DNA from: Pseudocercospora fijiensis CIRAD86
Taxonomy: Eukaryota > Ascomycota > Dothideomycetes > Mycosphaerellales > Mycosphaerellaceae
DNA length: 64,000 nt
Assembly: GCF_000340215.1 (NCBI RefSeq)
Contig: NW_006921539.1
Coordinates: 3,446,165 to 3,510,164, forward strand
Direction of reading: 5' to 3'
In this document: positions 37,150 to 48,093 of the stretch, in pieces
Layout: each line of letters starts with the position of its first letter
Numbering within the stretch: the first letter of the stretch is position 1
Position numbers and translations under genes: made by a program
Notes under the pieces: model-generated
What the model saw: only the letters and a program-made list of their open reading frames with translations
The model's database searches: none
What the model was told of the DNA's origin: nothing

Positions 37150-38900
37150 GCGGACGAGCTCTAGATAAGTAGTATTAGAGCAGACGTAGTTACTACTATA
37201 GAAGCGGTATAAACCCTCGTAGCGACGGCGATCTCTCTCTTTAATCGTTACGCGGCGACGATTACCCTAACCCTAACCCTAACCCTAACCCTAAGTAGTA
37301 GAGAGGTCTATAGTATCTAGGTCGCGGATAGTCGTAGTCGTAGTCGTAGTAGTGCCGGGGTTGTTATTATTATTATTCGCCGAGGTAAATTGCCCTTAGT
37401 TATTACGCGGAGCGATATATCCTTATAGAGTGTACTAATTATTAGAGCCGCTAGTATTATTATTACTATAGTTAGCGTTCGAGCCTTAGTTAGTAGTATT
37501 GCTTAATCCTAGCTTAGTATTATCGTAGCTGCTTTCTACGCGATACTAGCGGAGCCGATTATCGATAATAGTTAGTCGTTAGTATAATACTAAGAAGTCG
37601 GTAGGCTTATTATATATATTACTAAGCGCTACTTTCAATTCGGAAGACAAGCTACGCTTAAGAGCGTTAACCTAAGCTCGGCCTTTATAACTAAGTAAGG
37701 CGTTAAGTCGATTAAACTCTATAAGGTAGTAAGCAAACTCCTTATTCTTCTACTTTAAGTTGTCTAGCTTATAACTAGTAGTAGCGACCTTATTAGGATC
37801 GCCGAAGGCATTAACTAATAGGTTGCAGAAGTTATCGAGGTTATCGAAATCTACGATTACGCCTTATTTATCGTAACGGACGTATAGCTAGACTATCGAG
37901 CGGGCTTTACCGGTAGTACGACTATACGTATATATTAACTAGTCTTATAGTATCGGAAAGCGATTATTATTAATTATTAACTTAATCGTAAGCTTAGTAA
38001 GGAAGGGCTTTAGCTTTTTACGGTCTCTATCGTATTTCTCGGGGTCTAGATACTTCTCGCTCTTACTATATCTAGTATAGTTATTATTATCGTCGATACT
38101 ACGGTTAAATCGAGAACGTCGGAGAGGCTTAGGTTAGTCGCGAAAGATAAAGGGATCGAGAGGTCGACGGAATAGAGGTTAGCTATTATCTAATATAAGT
38201 CCTCGACTAATTAGATTATATAATAAAGACGCTTCGGCGTCGCGACGAGCGCGAGCGGCTTATTTACTAGCTCGTCGAGCGATATCTTCTACGGAAGACT
38301 ATTATTATTATAGGCGAGCGACCTACTAAGCTAGGTTATTACGCTACTATTGCGTAATAACTAAGGAGTTGCGTACTAAATCGGCGGCTCGACGCTAGTA
38401 TTCTACTTTAGTCCGAGCCTATACTAGCTCGCTATTAAGATAAGTATTAGTCTTATAATAAGCTTATTATACCTATTCTAATATCTCTACCTCTTACTAG
38501 TATTGCTAACGAAGTGTAGCTACTAACTAATATAGCTTAGTTATACGCTAGAAGATATATTTAGCGGCCTCCTACTCGTTTACCCTATTAAAGAACTAAT
38601 AGAAGTCTTAGAGGCTACTAGGTAGCGGCTATCGTAGTACGCTATCGATGTCGGCGAGACTAGGTCGTAGACCTTGCAGTAGTTATAGTAGTTCTAGTAT
38701 ACCGTTTAACGGGGCCCTAGCTATTCCTACGTAGTTAGGCGTATTCGTATATTCCGAGCCGCTACCGCGATCGGTAGGCGGTCTTAAAGGATTTATAGCG
38801 AATCGGCGGTATTACTACGGTCGGGTAGCTTACTATACCTAATATAGATTAGTATATAGGTCTATTAGTACTATCGTATAATAGGGAGCGTAGAAGGGTA
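37150..38900 (-). pseudogene. G3 gag
   Basis: The minus-strand decoded frame has a helical capsid-like region and a serine/arginine-rich linker. A cysteine knuckle lies near 37230-37180 (YRFCSSNYVCSNT, cysteine spacing partly lost). A run of telomere repeats (37264-37294) sits just before the knuckle. Position and composition fit Gypsy gag. Confidence 0.7.
37264..37294. repeat. Interstitial telomere repeat 3 (CCCTAA)n
   Basis: Five CCCTAA units inside G3 gag, same orientation as the other two. Confidence 0.95.
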
Positions 38901-38989
38901 ATAGCGATCGCCGGCGGCGTAATTCCTTATATAGGTATATACGATAGTACCTACGACGTTATTATAGGTAATAAAGGAACTCGTTATTC

Positions 38990-39193
38990 TATTAAGATAT
39001 TAATTAAATAGCTATCTAAATTAATAACGAGTTAAGGAAGGAAAGAAAGAAGCTCTTCTATAGAAGGGGCCTTTTATCCGCTCGGCGGAGGCCGCTTAGC
39101 GGAGTCCGTAGGCTTTAGATTACGTAATTTGGATTACGTGACCTTAAGTTACGTAATCTCGAATTTTATATACAAGTCGCTAAGATCGTAATA
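38990..39193 (-). repeat. 5' LTR of G3
   Basis: 204 bp; the CTAAA duplication follows at 39194-39198. Confidence 0.93.
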
Positions 39194-39198
39194 CTAAA

Positions 39199-42100
39199 GT
39201 GCCTCCTACTAAAGGGCCTACTACTAAGCCTACTAAAGAACCTATAATTCTAGGTAATAACCTAGAATTGCCTATCGACGACATCCTTTATAATATTATT
39301 AACCGTCGATATAGCTAACTAGCCTTTAGGCCCTAACTAGTAGGGAGACTCTAAGAAGCTACCTAAAACAGGCTTACTGCCCTACGTTAAGAATAATAGC
39401 TAAAGGATAACCTCCTTAAGATTCGCCGCCTATAGGAAGCCCTAATAACTACTACTAGACTAGAACTAGTAGTAGGACCTTCTATTTAAAAGAAGGATGC
39501 TAAGCTTAAAGACTATACTGTATTTAATAGCTCTAGCCGCAAGCAGTACAATAATTATATACGTAATTGTAAATTAAACTAGCGGAATATACTAAGGGCC
39601 CTACTAGACGACTATTCGCTAGTCGTCTATACTATACAATATATTAATAGAGACCTAAAGCGTACCTAGGATAACTACTTTAACTCCCTTACTAATTAGA
39701 CCGCTATTTAGTAGCAAACCTATAAAACTATTATGCTAGACACCCTTAGAAACCCTATACTAAGGCAACAATACGCTTAGGACTAGTACCTTCGGGCTAA
39801 GCAAAAGACTAATTAATTAGCTCGTTTATTTAAGGCCTATTTAAAGACCCTCGAGGACGATTTGCTAGCTAAGACCGACTCTATCTAGATTTCCGAAATA
39901 CGCCCTAAATTGCGATAGGAGTTAGTCCTTAAATTAGACCGCCGTCGTATATTCGAACAGGCTAACCTAATACGCATTCAATTTATAGTCGAGATAGAAA
40001 TAGCTAAACGAGCTGTCTAGCTCTAGTAACGACTAGAATTAAGGATCCGACCTGCTAGCAACCGTAGTAACCGTAGCCGCGGAGGAAACTAAGGTTCCTA
40101 CTAAGACAACAATACTAATAATAGGAACAGTAACGATCGTAGAAGAGGCCGTAGCCGGCGGCTATATAGAGGAGGCCGCGATAGGGGCCGTAGAAGGGGC
40201 TCGTATCCCTATAATACTAACCGCTCGACTAATAATAGTAGTAATAATAGCTACGGCAACAATCTCCTAACCGGATTAAAGTGCTTTAACTATAATAGCA
40301 CTAGTTATCTACTAGGCTAATACGACAAACCTAAGGACTAGGCCCGAATCGACCGTACTACTACTAAATATTAAAAGCACCTTTTAGCCGCTAATGCTAC
40401 CCCTATAGGCTAACCTTCGAAAAAAGAATAAGCGCCGCACTAACTATTAGCCTTGTACGGCGTAAAACTATCGATATAGTGCTAGCTATTATACGTACCT
40501 GTCTCGTAGGAGATATATATAGGAACAACTATAAGACTAAGGTTACGCTAGACCCGAGAAATTTAGTTAGCGCCCTTATTAGCTATCGCCTAGCTAAGCA
40601 ATTAGACCTTCGACAACTACCTAAGACTAACCTACTAACCCTTGCTTAGTTTAATAACGCTCGGCACTTAACCTACGGAGCCTACTATATCTATATAGCC
40701 CTAAGAGACGACCTCGGCAATAAGCGCCTACTAAACTTTACTGCCTACGTAGTAGATATAGACAGCCTCCTATCTAACATTGTTATTAGTAACCCTATTC
40801 TTAAGTACTATGCTATAGTTATAGACTTAGGCAGTTAATAATAGCGATTTAGAATCGCTAGGAAAGAGGACATTAAATACATTAATATTAGCGAGTGCCC
40901 TAATAATATTAGGGTCCTATTTATTAGCAACCTAACCCTAGCTAATCCGACGGCCGACCTACTCGGTAGTAATAACGATAAACTAGTGCCCCCTAATAGT
41001 ATAGATCCTAAACAACTTAAGCGTATACTAGAACCTATTCGAGAGACCTATATTAATGTATTTAAACACTACCTAGTATCGACGTTACCTATGTTTAAAG
41101 AGACGGATTATAAGATTGATATTATAGAGGGCAAGGAGGTTCCTTTTAGCCCCCTCTACAACCTTAGTAAACGAGAGCTTACTATGCTACGTAAGTACCT
41201 AGAGGAAAACCTAGCTAATAGTCGAATTCGGTATAGCAACAGCCCTACTAGTGTACCTATCCTATTCGTACTAAAGAAGGATAGCGGCCTACGTTTATAT
41301 ATTAATTATAGAGGGCTTAATGCTGTTACTATTAAAGACCGCTGTCTACTCCCGCTTATTAATAAGACCCTCGACCGCCTTTCTAGTACCTACTACTATA
41401 CTATATTAGACATTAAGGACGCCTATTACCGCATCTGTATTCGTAAGGGCGATAAATAGAAGACAGCCTTCCGTACTCGCTATAGCTATTTCGAGTACTT
41501 AGTTATACTATTTAGGCTAGCTAATGCCTCTGCTATATTCTAGTCCTACATTAATCGGGCCCTATTAGGCCTACTAGACTACCTCTATATAGTTTACCTA
41601 GATAACATCCTAGTTTATATATACTTACCTAATATTGCGGAGTACTAGGCTATAGTCCGCAAGGTGCTCGATCGCCTACGAGCCTATAAACTATATTACA
41701 AGCCTTCTAAATATACCTTTACTACTAAGGAGGTAGCCTTCCTTAGTTTTATCGTATTAACTAAGGGTATTAAGGCTAATCCTAATCGGATTAAAACTAT
41801 TACTAAATGGCCTGTTCCTACGTTAATTAAGGAGCTATAGTCGTTCCTCGGTTTTGCTAACTTCTATCGCCGATTTATTAAGGGCTATTCGAGGCATGTA
41901 ATGCTACTAACTAAGCTTACTAAAACTAAGGCCAACCCGACTAGAGAGTTTAAATAGACTAATAGAGTACAAGCCGCTTTTAACAGTTTAAAGAAGCGAT
42001 TTACTAAAGTCCCTTTATTATACTATTTTGTACTAAACAAGCAGATCCGAATTGAGACTAACGCTTTACAGTTCGCTATATTAGCTATAATGTCTTAGCA

Positions 42101-44290
42101 GTTAGACAGTAACTACTACTAGTACCTAATTGCCTTCTTCTCGAGAAAGATAATTAATACTAAGCGTCGCTACGAGACCTACGAGTAAGAGCTCTTAGCT
42201 ATTGTCGAGGCCTTTAAGTATTAGAGGCATTACCTCGATAGGGCCTAATATACGATATAGGTCTATACAGACTATAACAACCTCCGTAGCATTACTAAGG
42301 TTACTAGAGTTATAGGTCGATAGGCTAGATAGGCCGTCTACCTCGCTAGGTTTGATTTTAATATATTATATCGGCTAGGCGTAAGTAACCCTACTAATAG
42401 CCTATCGAGGCGACCTAATTACGACAGCGGGACTTAGCAATCTATTAATTCATTGTTTCTAATCCTATAGTATAAGATTGCTATAGCCCGTATTGTTAAT
42501 AAGCAAGCGTAGGATAAGCGGCTTACCGGACTCCGCGACGGCTTAAAGTATGTTAATGCTCTTACTATATTAATAGTACGTATTAAGGACACAGATAGGA
42601 GAAGTTATAATAACTCCCTAGTCGACATCGCTATATATAGTAATAGCGATAGCACTACTACAGTTAATCCGGCTACTAGTGCTACTAGATATATATAGTA
42701 CGTACTACGTAAGACAGCGAGGGTGCTATTAAGCGAACTTATAGAAGGGGATAGACGAGCGTTTATAGATAAGCTGTTACGTACTTAGCAAAGGGACGCT
42801 TTTGCTACTGCTCGTATAGATTAGCTTAGAAGTAGCCGTAAGACTAGATCTAGTAAGAATTAGTCGATCGATACTAATAGCTATTTGCGCTATAAGGGTA
42901 GGCTCTATATCCCTACTAAGTATTCGATCCGATAAGAGCTTCTTAAGCGACACTATAATAGTAAGCTTGCCGGTTACTATAGTATAGAGAGGTCGCACGA
43001 GTTACTATCGCGCATATACTACTAGCTAAATAGTAAGCGGGATATAAAGGACTACGTAAATACGTATGCCGTATGTTAACGAGTTAAAGTACTAAAGCAC
43101 TTACTATTTAGCGAGTTGTCTTTACTCCCTGTTCTAAAGAAGCCTTTTATAGAGCTTATAATAGACTTTATTATAGGTCTTCCCCCTACTAAGCGAAGAG
43201 GAAGCAAGGACGTCTTTAACGCTATACTAGTCGTTATAGACCGATTTACTAAGGGTGCTCGCTATATTCCTACTCGGAAGGATTAGACGGCTATTAATAT
43301 AGCTAAAGCACTATAGAACAATATCTTCTACAGCTATTAGGGGACCCCTAAGGGAATAGTCTCCGATAGGGGCTCGATATTTATATCGCACTATTAGAGC
43401 GAAATATGCCTATAGCTAAGACTAAAGCATCGGCTATTAACAGCCTTCTATCTACAGACTAACGGTCAAATAGAGAGATAGAATACTACCCTATAGCAGT
43501 ACCTACGTAGTTATATTAACGAGAACCCTAAGGATTAGGTCAATCTCCTATAACTAGCCGAATTCGTATATAATAACAGTATCTACTTATCTACTAAGGT
43601 GTTACCTTATTTCGCTATAACAGGAAGCAACCCTGCGCTACTATAAGACCCCCTATCGCTCGAGGCCGAGCGTAAGGAAAGGGAAGCGGGTTAACCTAAG
43701 ACACTAGCGGCTATTAAGAGGGTTTAGAAGATGCGAGAAATCTATACTAAGATAGCCGAGAAGTTAACAAAGGCTTAAGAGTACTAAAAGACCTACTATA
43801 ACAAACACTACCTTCTAATAACCTTTAAGCAAGGCGATATAGTTATGCTTAGTACAAAGAACCTCCGTATCTGCAAATACCTATTACCCGATAGCAAAAC
43901 AAGGCCTAAGCTCGTACTAAGATATATTAGCCTATTCTGCATCCGAGAACCGAAGGGCATATAGGCCTACTAGTTATAGCTTCTACCCTATTACACTATC
44001 TATAACACCTTCTATATATCCCTCCTTAAACTATACTATTAACGCGAAGGCGATAAAGCGCCTGCTAAGTTAGAAGAAGTCTTAGCTAATAGTAAAGAAC
44101 TATAGTCTATAGAACGTATTCTATAGTACTAGACTAGGAAAGGTAAGAAGGAGTACCTATTAAGATAGCAAGGCTATTTACCTAAATAGGACTCGTAGGA
44201 AGCTAAAGCCTCTTTTGAAGACATAACTAAGTTGTTAGATGAGTACTAGACTAGTATAAAGAACAAGAAGAAGGCTAAGGGCCTATAATA
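39199..44290 (+). pseudogene. G2-B gag-pol, main part
   Basis: Decoded domains in order: gag C-terminus with an Arg/Gly/Asn-rich knuckle (about 40060-40330), retropepsin-like part (about 40480-40830), reverse transcriptase (40986-41459 still open, with [12 protein letters not shown], then LDN in place of the catalytic DD near 41600), RNase H (about 42050-42400), integrase (about 42950-43650, with DFIIGLPPTKRRGSKDVFNA and TNGQIERQN), and a chromodomain (about 44110-44250, ERIL-Y-TRKGKKEYLLR and GYLPK-DS-EA). A chromodomain places G2 among chromoviruses, which in other systems target heterochromatin. The gag start (about 32290-32438) is separated by G3. Confidence 0.9.
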
Positions 44291-44301
44291 TCGCCTAGGA
44301 A

Positions 44302-44326
44302 TAATACTACCCCCGGGGTGCTATTA
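44302..44326. repeat. CCCCCGGGG palindrome after G2-B pol
   Basis: TAATACTAC / GTGCTATTA arms around CCCCCGGGG. Same position, immediately after pol, as the copy in G2-CD, and the same type as the five copies in G1. Confidence 0.85.
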
Positions 44327-45512
44327 GCTAACTAATTAGAGATAAGCAAGTGTTAGCAACAAAGGACAATAAGACTATACTAGGCGCGCTACGACGCGTT
44401 AATTAATTAATCGTATGCTCTTTCAAGGACTCTACCTCTTTACTAACGCGCCCTATAGGTCCCCCTCTTATTCCTTTATTCTATTAAAGCCTCGAGGCCT
44501 AGGCGATCGGCGAGGACGGCGTCGCGCTTATAATAGCGCGGCCGGCGCGGCTATATTAGTAACGGTGTTACGGAGTGTGTTGCTATTTAAGAAAGGAAGG
44601 ACATAGCTATATTAGTAACGGTATTACCGAGTTGTTATTAGTTAAAGAAGGAAATTAGAAGTAAGGTAAAGTTAGCGCTAAGACGACTAGCGCCGCTATT
44701 ATTAATATTACTTGCTATTGTCGCTACGCCTATAGACACAACCTTACCTATACTACAAGCCGGAGCGTACCCTACCGGCTAAGTTAAAAGAATAGCTATA
44801 TTAAAGGTTTAATTAAAACTTTAATTAAAACTTTAAGCCGCTTAAAAGATTAAGCGACTAATAGACTAACTAACTAAGGGCAAAACTATAGAGCTAAGCT
44901 AGCCGGGGTCGATCTTGCGGACAATAGGTTACTCCTCGATCTATCTAACTCTTTAAGCGAGGCGAACCTCTACTACTATACTTATAATAGCCTTTACTTA
45001 TAGAAACTAGACGAGCTGTGTTTTTTGAAAAGATAAGATATGATTGACACTTAAAGGCTACTAAACCTAGCTAATTAGGGCTAGCGAAACTACGAACAAT
45101 AAGAACAATAACCCTTAGAAGCGGACAAACCCTCGGAAGCGGACATTACTAGGTCTTTTAAGAGTAGACGCAAAGAACTCGGTACGATATTACTTAGAAC
45201 GGAGGCAGGGCTACAATACCTCGTACGTCTACCTATTATAGCAGGGAAGACGCGCTCGTATTATAATTAGTCGAAGGCCCTTAATTCTTATAGGTATATA
45301 CTACTTTATAGGTTGTTATATATAAGGATAGCGTAGTTAGAGTTAAACATTGTATTAGAGGTGAGGTTTAACATAGTTATATAATTAGGTAGTTAAGTAT
45401 TCAATTTAGCGCGGGCTAAGAAGCTTGCTAGACCTACTAAGTTAGTAGCGATAGAGGTTAAGAATAGAATATAGACCGGCTACGAGGGCGCGGCCTTTAG
45501 AAGGGAAGCGTG

Positions 45513-45709
45513 TATTAGGACTAAAGAGGTTATACGTAATTAGTATATAACTAGGCTCGAGTAAAGCTAGGGTCTTAATGCCTTAGGTAGGGCTTGGCGC
45601 TTAGCGTTAGGCTAACTAGCCTACCTTCCTCCCTCTCCTCTTAGATCTCTATCGAATACTACTTGTATCTACTACTACCCTATCTACCTGCTAACATACC
45701 CTTATTACA
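45513..45709 (+). repeat. 3' LTR of G2-B
   Basis: 197 bp. The purine-rich GAAGGGAAGCG just upstream (about 45500) is the probable polypurine tract, also found beside the G2-CD 3' LTR. Confidence 0.9.
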
Positions 45710-45714
45710 CTATC

Positions 45715-46009
45715 GTCTCGTTGTTACTCTTCCTAGTATAGCGCCTAGTATATATATAATATCGGTCGGTATGTTTTAAGGTTTCGTACGGTAAGGTAAG
45801 GACTTAGGAGTAGTAGATATATACTAGTAGCTATAGGGAAACACCCTTTCTTTTATAGCATCGTATCGTTAGGAATAGCTAGGCAGTAAATAGCTAGCTA
45901 CCTTTTTTTTTGTTTCCTAGCTACCTAACTACTAGATTTTTTTTCCTAGCTACCCTAGCTAGCCTAACTACTAGAATTTCTTTCCTAGCTACCCTAACTA
46001 CCTAAATTT
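45715..46009. other. hAT interior right of G2-B
   Basis: 45715-45760 continues the split cargo frame of 31300-31858 (minus). 45890-46005 is a degenerate repeat of CCTAGCTACC-type units with short T runs (three to four copies). No further gene seen. Confidence 0.5.
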
Positions 46010-47420
46010 TGCCTTCTATACGGCGGCTCTCTCCTACTAACGGAACCGAGCTACTATACCTAACGAATCTAAGCTCGTTTTTAGTCTTAATCTATCCTCT
46101 TTCGGTATAAGACACTCGATAAGCAAATGCTTAGGCCGAGTCTAACTACGAAACCTAAGACTAACTAATAGCTCTATTAACTAATCCTAATCCTCGAACT
46201 CCTTCCGCTTCTTAGTAAAGACCTTAAAGAGCGCTCGAGCTTCTTCGGGTACCTACGGAGTAGTCGAGATAAAGCCGTATCGCTAAAATAGATAATCCTT
46301 CGGAGGCTTATATAGAGATTTAGAGAATTCCAACGCTAACCTATCCTACTAGTAGCTTAGATTCCGGATACAAGCCCTCTCTGCCTTAGTAAAGATTTTA
46401 TATAGTAGTAGTACTCTACCTTCGAGAAACGCTTTCTATTTAACTGTTAGTATCTACCGGCTACGAACGCCGGCTATATATACCGAGTATAGAATAATTA
46501 CCTATACCCCTTCCTCCTATAGTAACACTTCTACCGTCCCTAGATACCTAGCCCCGATCGCATTAATCGCAAGCTACTTTGCCTTTATAGACGTAAAGGC
46601 TTCGCTCTAATACTAATAAAGAAACTTCTACTCTATATCGAGGATATAAAGACGACTAGTCTCGATTCCAATCCTTGCTAGCTTTTCGTAGTAGCTTTAA
46701 CTATAATTTTCTAGATTAATAGGACTTATACCTTAGCCCTTTACTAGTATCTCGTCTCTTTAACTATACTCGATCTACTCCTAGCGCTTATCGTCTATAG
46801 CGTTAGGCCCTAAGACTATACCTGTTACTAGATCGACGTATAGTATCTCCTCGCTTTTTTTAGTTCCTTTATTCGTAGTATTAAGCTCTATCGCGGCATC
46901 CTAAACTCTAGCATTGTTGTTCTCGGCTATCTAAATATCTCCGTTACTATCGGTCGTATCGATAGAGATAGCGGCTATAGGTCTAAATGCTATTAGTTAA
47001 CGTATTAAAGAAAAATATACCGGCTATAGCTGCCGGCTACGGCTGCCGGCTATAGCTACTAGCTACGGCCGCTAGCTAGATTAACTTACGCTACTAGAAC
47101 TTTACGCTCGAAAACTAGCCGCAATTCTTTCCTCCTCTTAGCCTTCTCTTAGATTGTCTTCTTATTCTAACCTTCACTTTTTTCTATAGGCGCTAGCTAT
47201 CGATAGAATGCCTTATTCCGCGCCTTTCTTCTCTTATCCTTAGCTCTTTTATCCTTATCTATCTTGTCCTTTCTCTCGCGGTCTCGTACGGAATTCTTCT
47301 TCGTAGAGTACTCCTCTTTAGTCTTACGCTTTTTAGTTAGACGCTTAGGCAAAACAAACTCGCGGTCTTTAGTTCTATCTTCTATTTAGCGCGCGGCGCG
47401 CTTCTCTCTTACTATTGTAA
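46010..47420 (-). pseudogene. Unrecognised hAT cargo gene, three decoded exons with motif-bearing introns
   Basis: Exon A (about 47400-47090) is very basic (RDRERKDKIDKDKRAKDKRR). Exon B (about 46990-46520) decodes to AISIDTTDSNGDI, IELNTTNKGTKKSEEIL, and DLVTGIVLGPNAIDDKR. Exon C (about 46440-46010) includes PEEARALFKVFTKKRKEFED and TRPKHLLIECLIPKEDRLRL. The intron before exon C starts GTATAT, has branch TACTAAC and ends ATAG, and contains two TAGCCGG motifs. The intron before exon B likewise holds several. The basic N-terminus suggests a nucleic-acid or chromatin-binding protein, but that is inference and I do not recognise the family. Confidence 0.5.
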
Positions 47421-47544
47421 GGGAAAGGGGCAGGGGCGTAGCGTATAGTAGTTATTATCGGTATAGGTATAGAGGAAGAAGTTAAAAGTGTAAGAATATC
47501 GCGAAGCCCTAATTGTTGCCGCCTACGTAACGTTATATAGGTAA

Positions 47545-47880
47545 GCTTTCGCAACTACGGCAGCTACGCCCCGGCAATAGCAACTACGCCCTAGTAACGG
47601 CAACTACGCCCTAGTAACGGCAACTATACCCTAGCAACGGTAATAAAGCGTAGTAAATACAACCTAGTAACTATTATAGCCGGCAATCGTAGCCGGCAGT
47701 CGAATAAGAGTGTCCTTATAGCAAAACTACGCCCTAGCAACGGCAACTACGCCCTAGCAACGGCAACTACGCCCTAGCAACGGCAACTACGCCCTAGCAA
47801 CGGCAACTACGCCCTAGCAACGGCAACTACGCCCTAGCAACGGCAACTACGCCCTAGCAATAGCAAAAGAGCGTAGTAAA
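47545..47880. repeat. 20-bp minisatellite in the hAT element
   Basis: Unit AACTACGCCCTAGCAACGGC occurs in two blocks (about 47565-47640 and 47725-47865). Each block is followed by a related ~100-bp segment with two TAGCCGGC motifs (47677-47700 and 47897-47925), so the unit array plus its flank was itself duplicated. Confidence 0.85.
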
Positions 47881-47939
47881 TGTAATAGAGTTACTATTAT
47901 AGCCGGCAATCGTAGCCGGCAGTCGAATAAGAGTATCCT

Positions 47940-48065
47940 TATAGTAAAACTAATATAGTCTCTAGTTCAAACTAGGAATCTATATAGTTCGAAAAAACTA
48001 AACCGGAACTAGGGAGCTAGTTCGCCGCTAAGAAACTAAACTATATACGTTTAGTAGTTCGGAAA
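47940..48065. other. hAT right subterminal region
   Basis: Short AGTTCGAA/AGTTC words and AAACTAAAC words mirror those near the left end. No gene. Plausible transposase-binding region. Confidence 0.45.
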
Positions 48066-48085
48066 CCGAACTACTACGGGGTCTA
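48066..48085 (-). repeat. Right terminal inverted repeat of the hAT element
   Basis: Exact reverse complement of 24497-24516, followed by TAGCTTCT at 48086-48093. Confidence 0.93.
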
Positions 48086-48093
48086 TAGCTTCT

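Larger units (their letters stand above)
32439..39193 (-). mobile_element. Chromovirus-type Gypsy retrotransposon G3
   Basis: LTRs of 204 bp each (32439-32642 and 38990-39193) begin TATTAAGATATT and end GATCGTAATA. The 5-bp duplication CTAAA flanks it (32434-32438, 39194-39198). Coding is on the minus strand: gag from about 38900, pol from about 36950 down to 32680. It interrupts G2-B gag within its Pro-Thr-Lys repeat. Three short runs of the telomere repeat lie inside. The two LTRs are nearly identical, so this is the youngest layer of the nest. Confidence 0.93.
31859..45709 (+). mobile_element. Gypsy LTR retrotransposon G2, copy B (carries G3)
   Basis: LTRs at 31859-32058 and 45513-45709 in the same orientation; flanking 5-mers are CTGTC (31854-31858) and CTATC (45710-45714). 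These differ by one G-to-A change in TpG, as RIP after insertion would give. gag starts after the 5' LTR, is cut at 32438 by G3 and resumes at 39199. pol ends near 44290, followed by a palindrome and a 1.2-kb 3' noncoding region. Without G3 it is about 7.1 kb. It lies inside a hAT cargo gene. Confidence 0.92.
24497..48085 (-). mobile_element. hAT DNA transposon with histone-gene cargo, interrupted by G2-B
   Basis: The ends are 20-bp perfect terminal inverted repeats, TAGACCCCGTAGTAGTTCGG at 24497-24516 and its reverse complement at 48066-48085. The 8-bp direct repeat TAGCTTCT flanks both ends (24489-24496, 48086-48093), the hallmark of the hAT superfamily. The site lies in G2-CD gag, and the uninterrupted sequence is seen in G2-B near 39370. 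After removing G2-B the element is about 9.7 kb, longer than a usual hAT. It encodes a hAT transposase (about 28790-31085), two histone H3-fold genes, and further unrecognised frames, mostly on the minus strand. The palindrome TAGCCGGCTA recurs throughout. All frames are RIP-mutated. Confidence 0.92.

Noticed and set aside
34357..37294. Actual chromosome end
   Set aside because: Runs are short, internal, and flanked on both sides by G3 coding sequence.
47545..47880. CRISPR-like array
   Set aside because: Units are contiguous 20-bp tandem repeats without unique spacers, in a eukaryotic genome.
24497..48085. Starship-type giant element carrying cargo
   Set aside because: No DUF3435/captain recombinase is seen; the ends are inverted repeats with an 8-bp duplication, and the size is due to nested retrotransposons.
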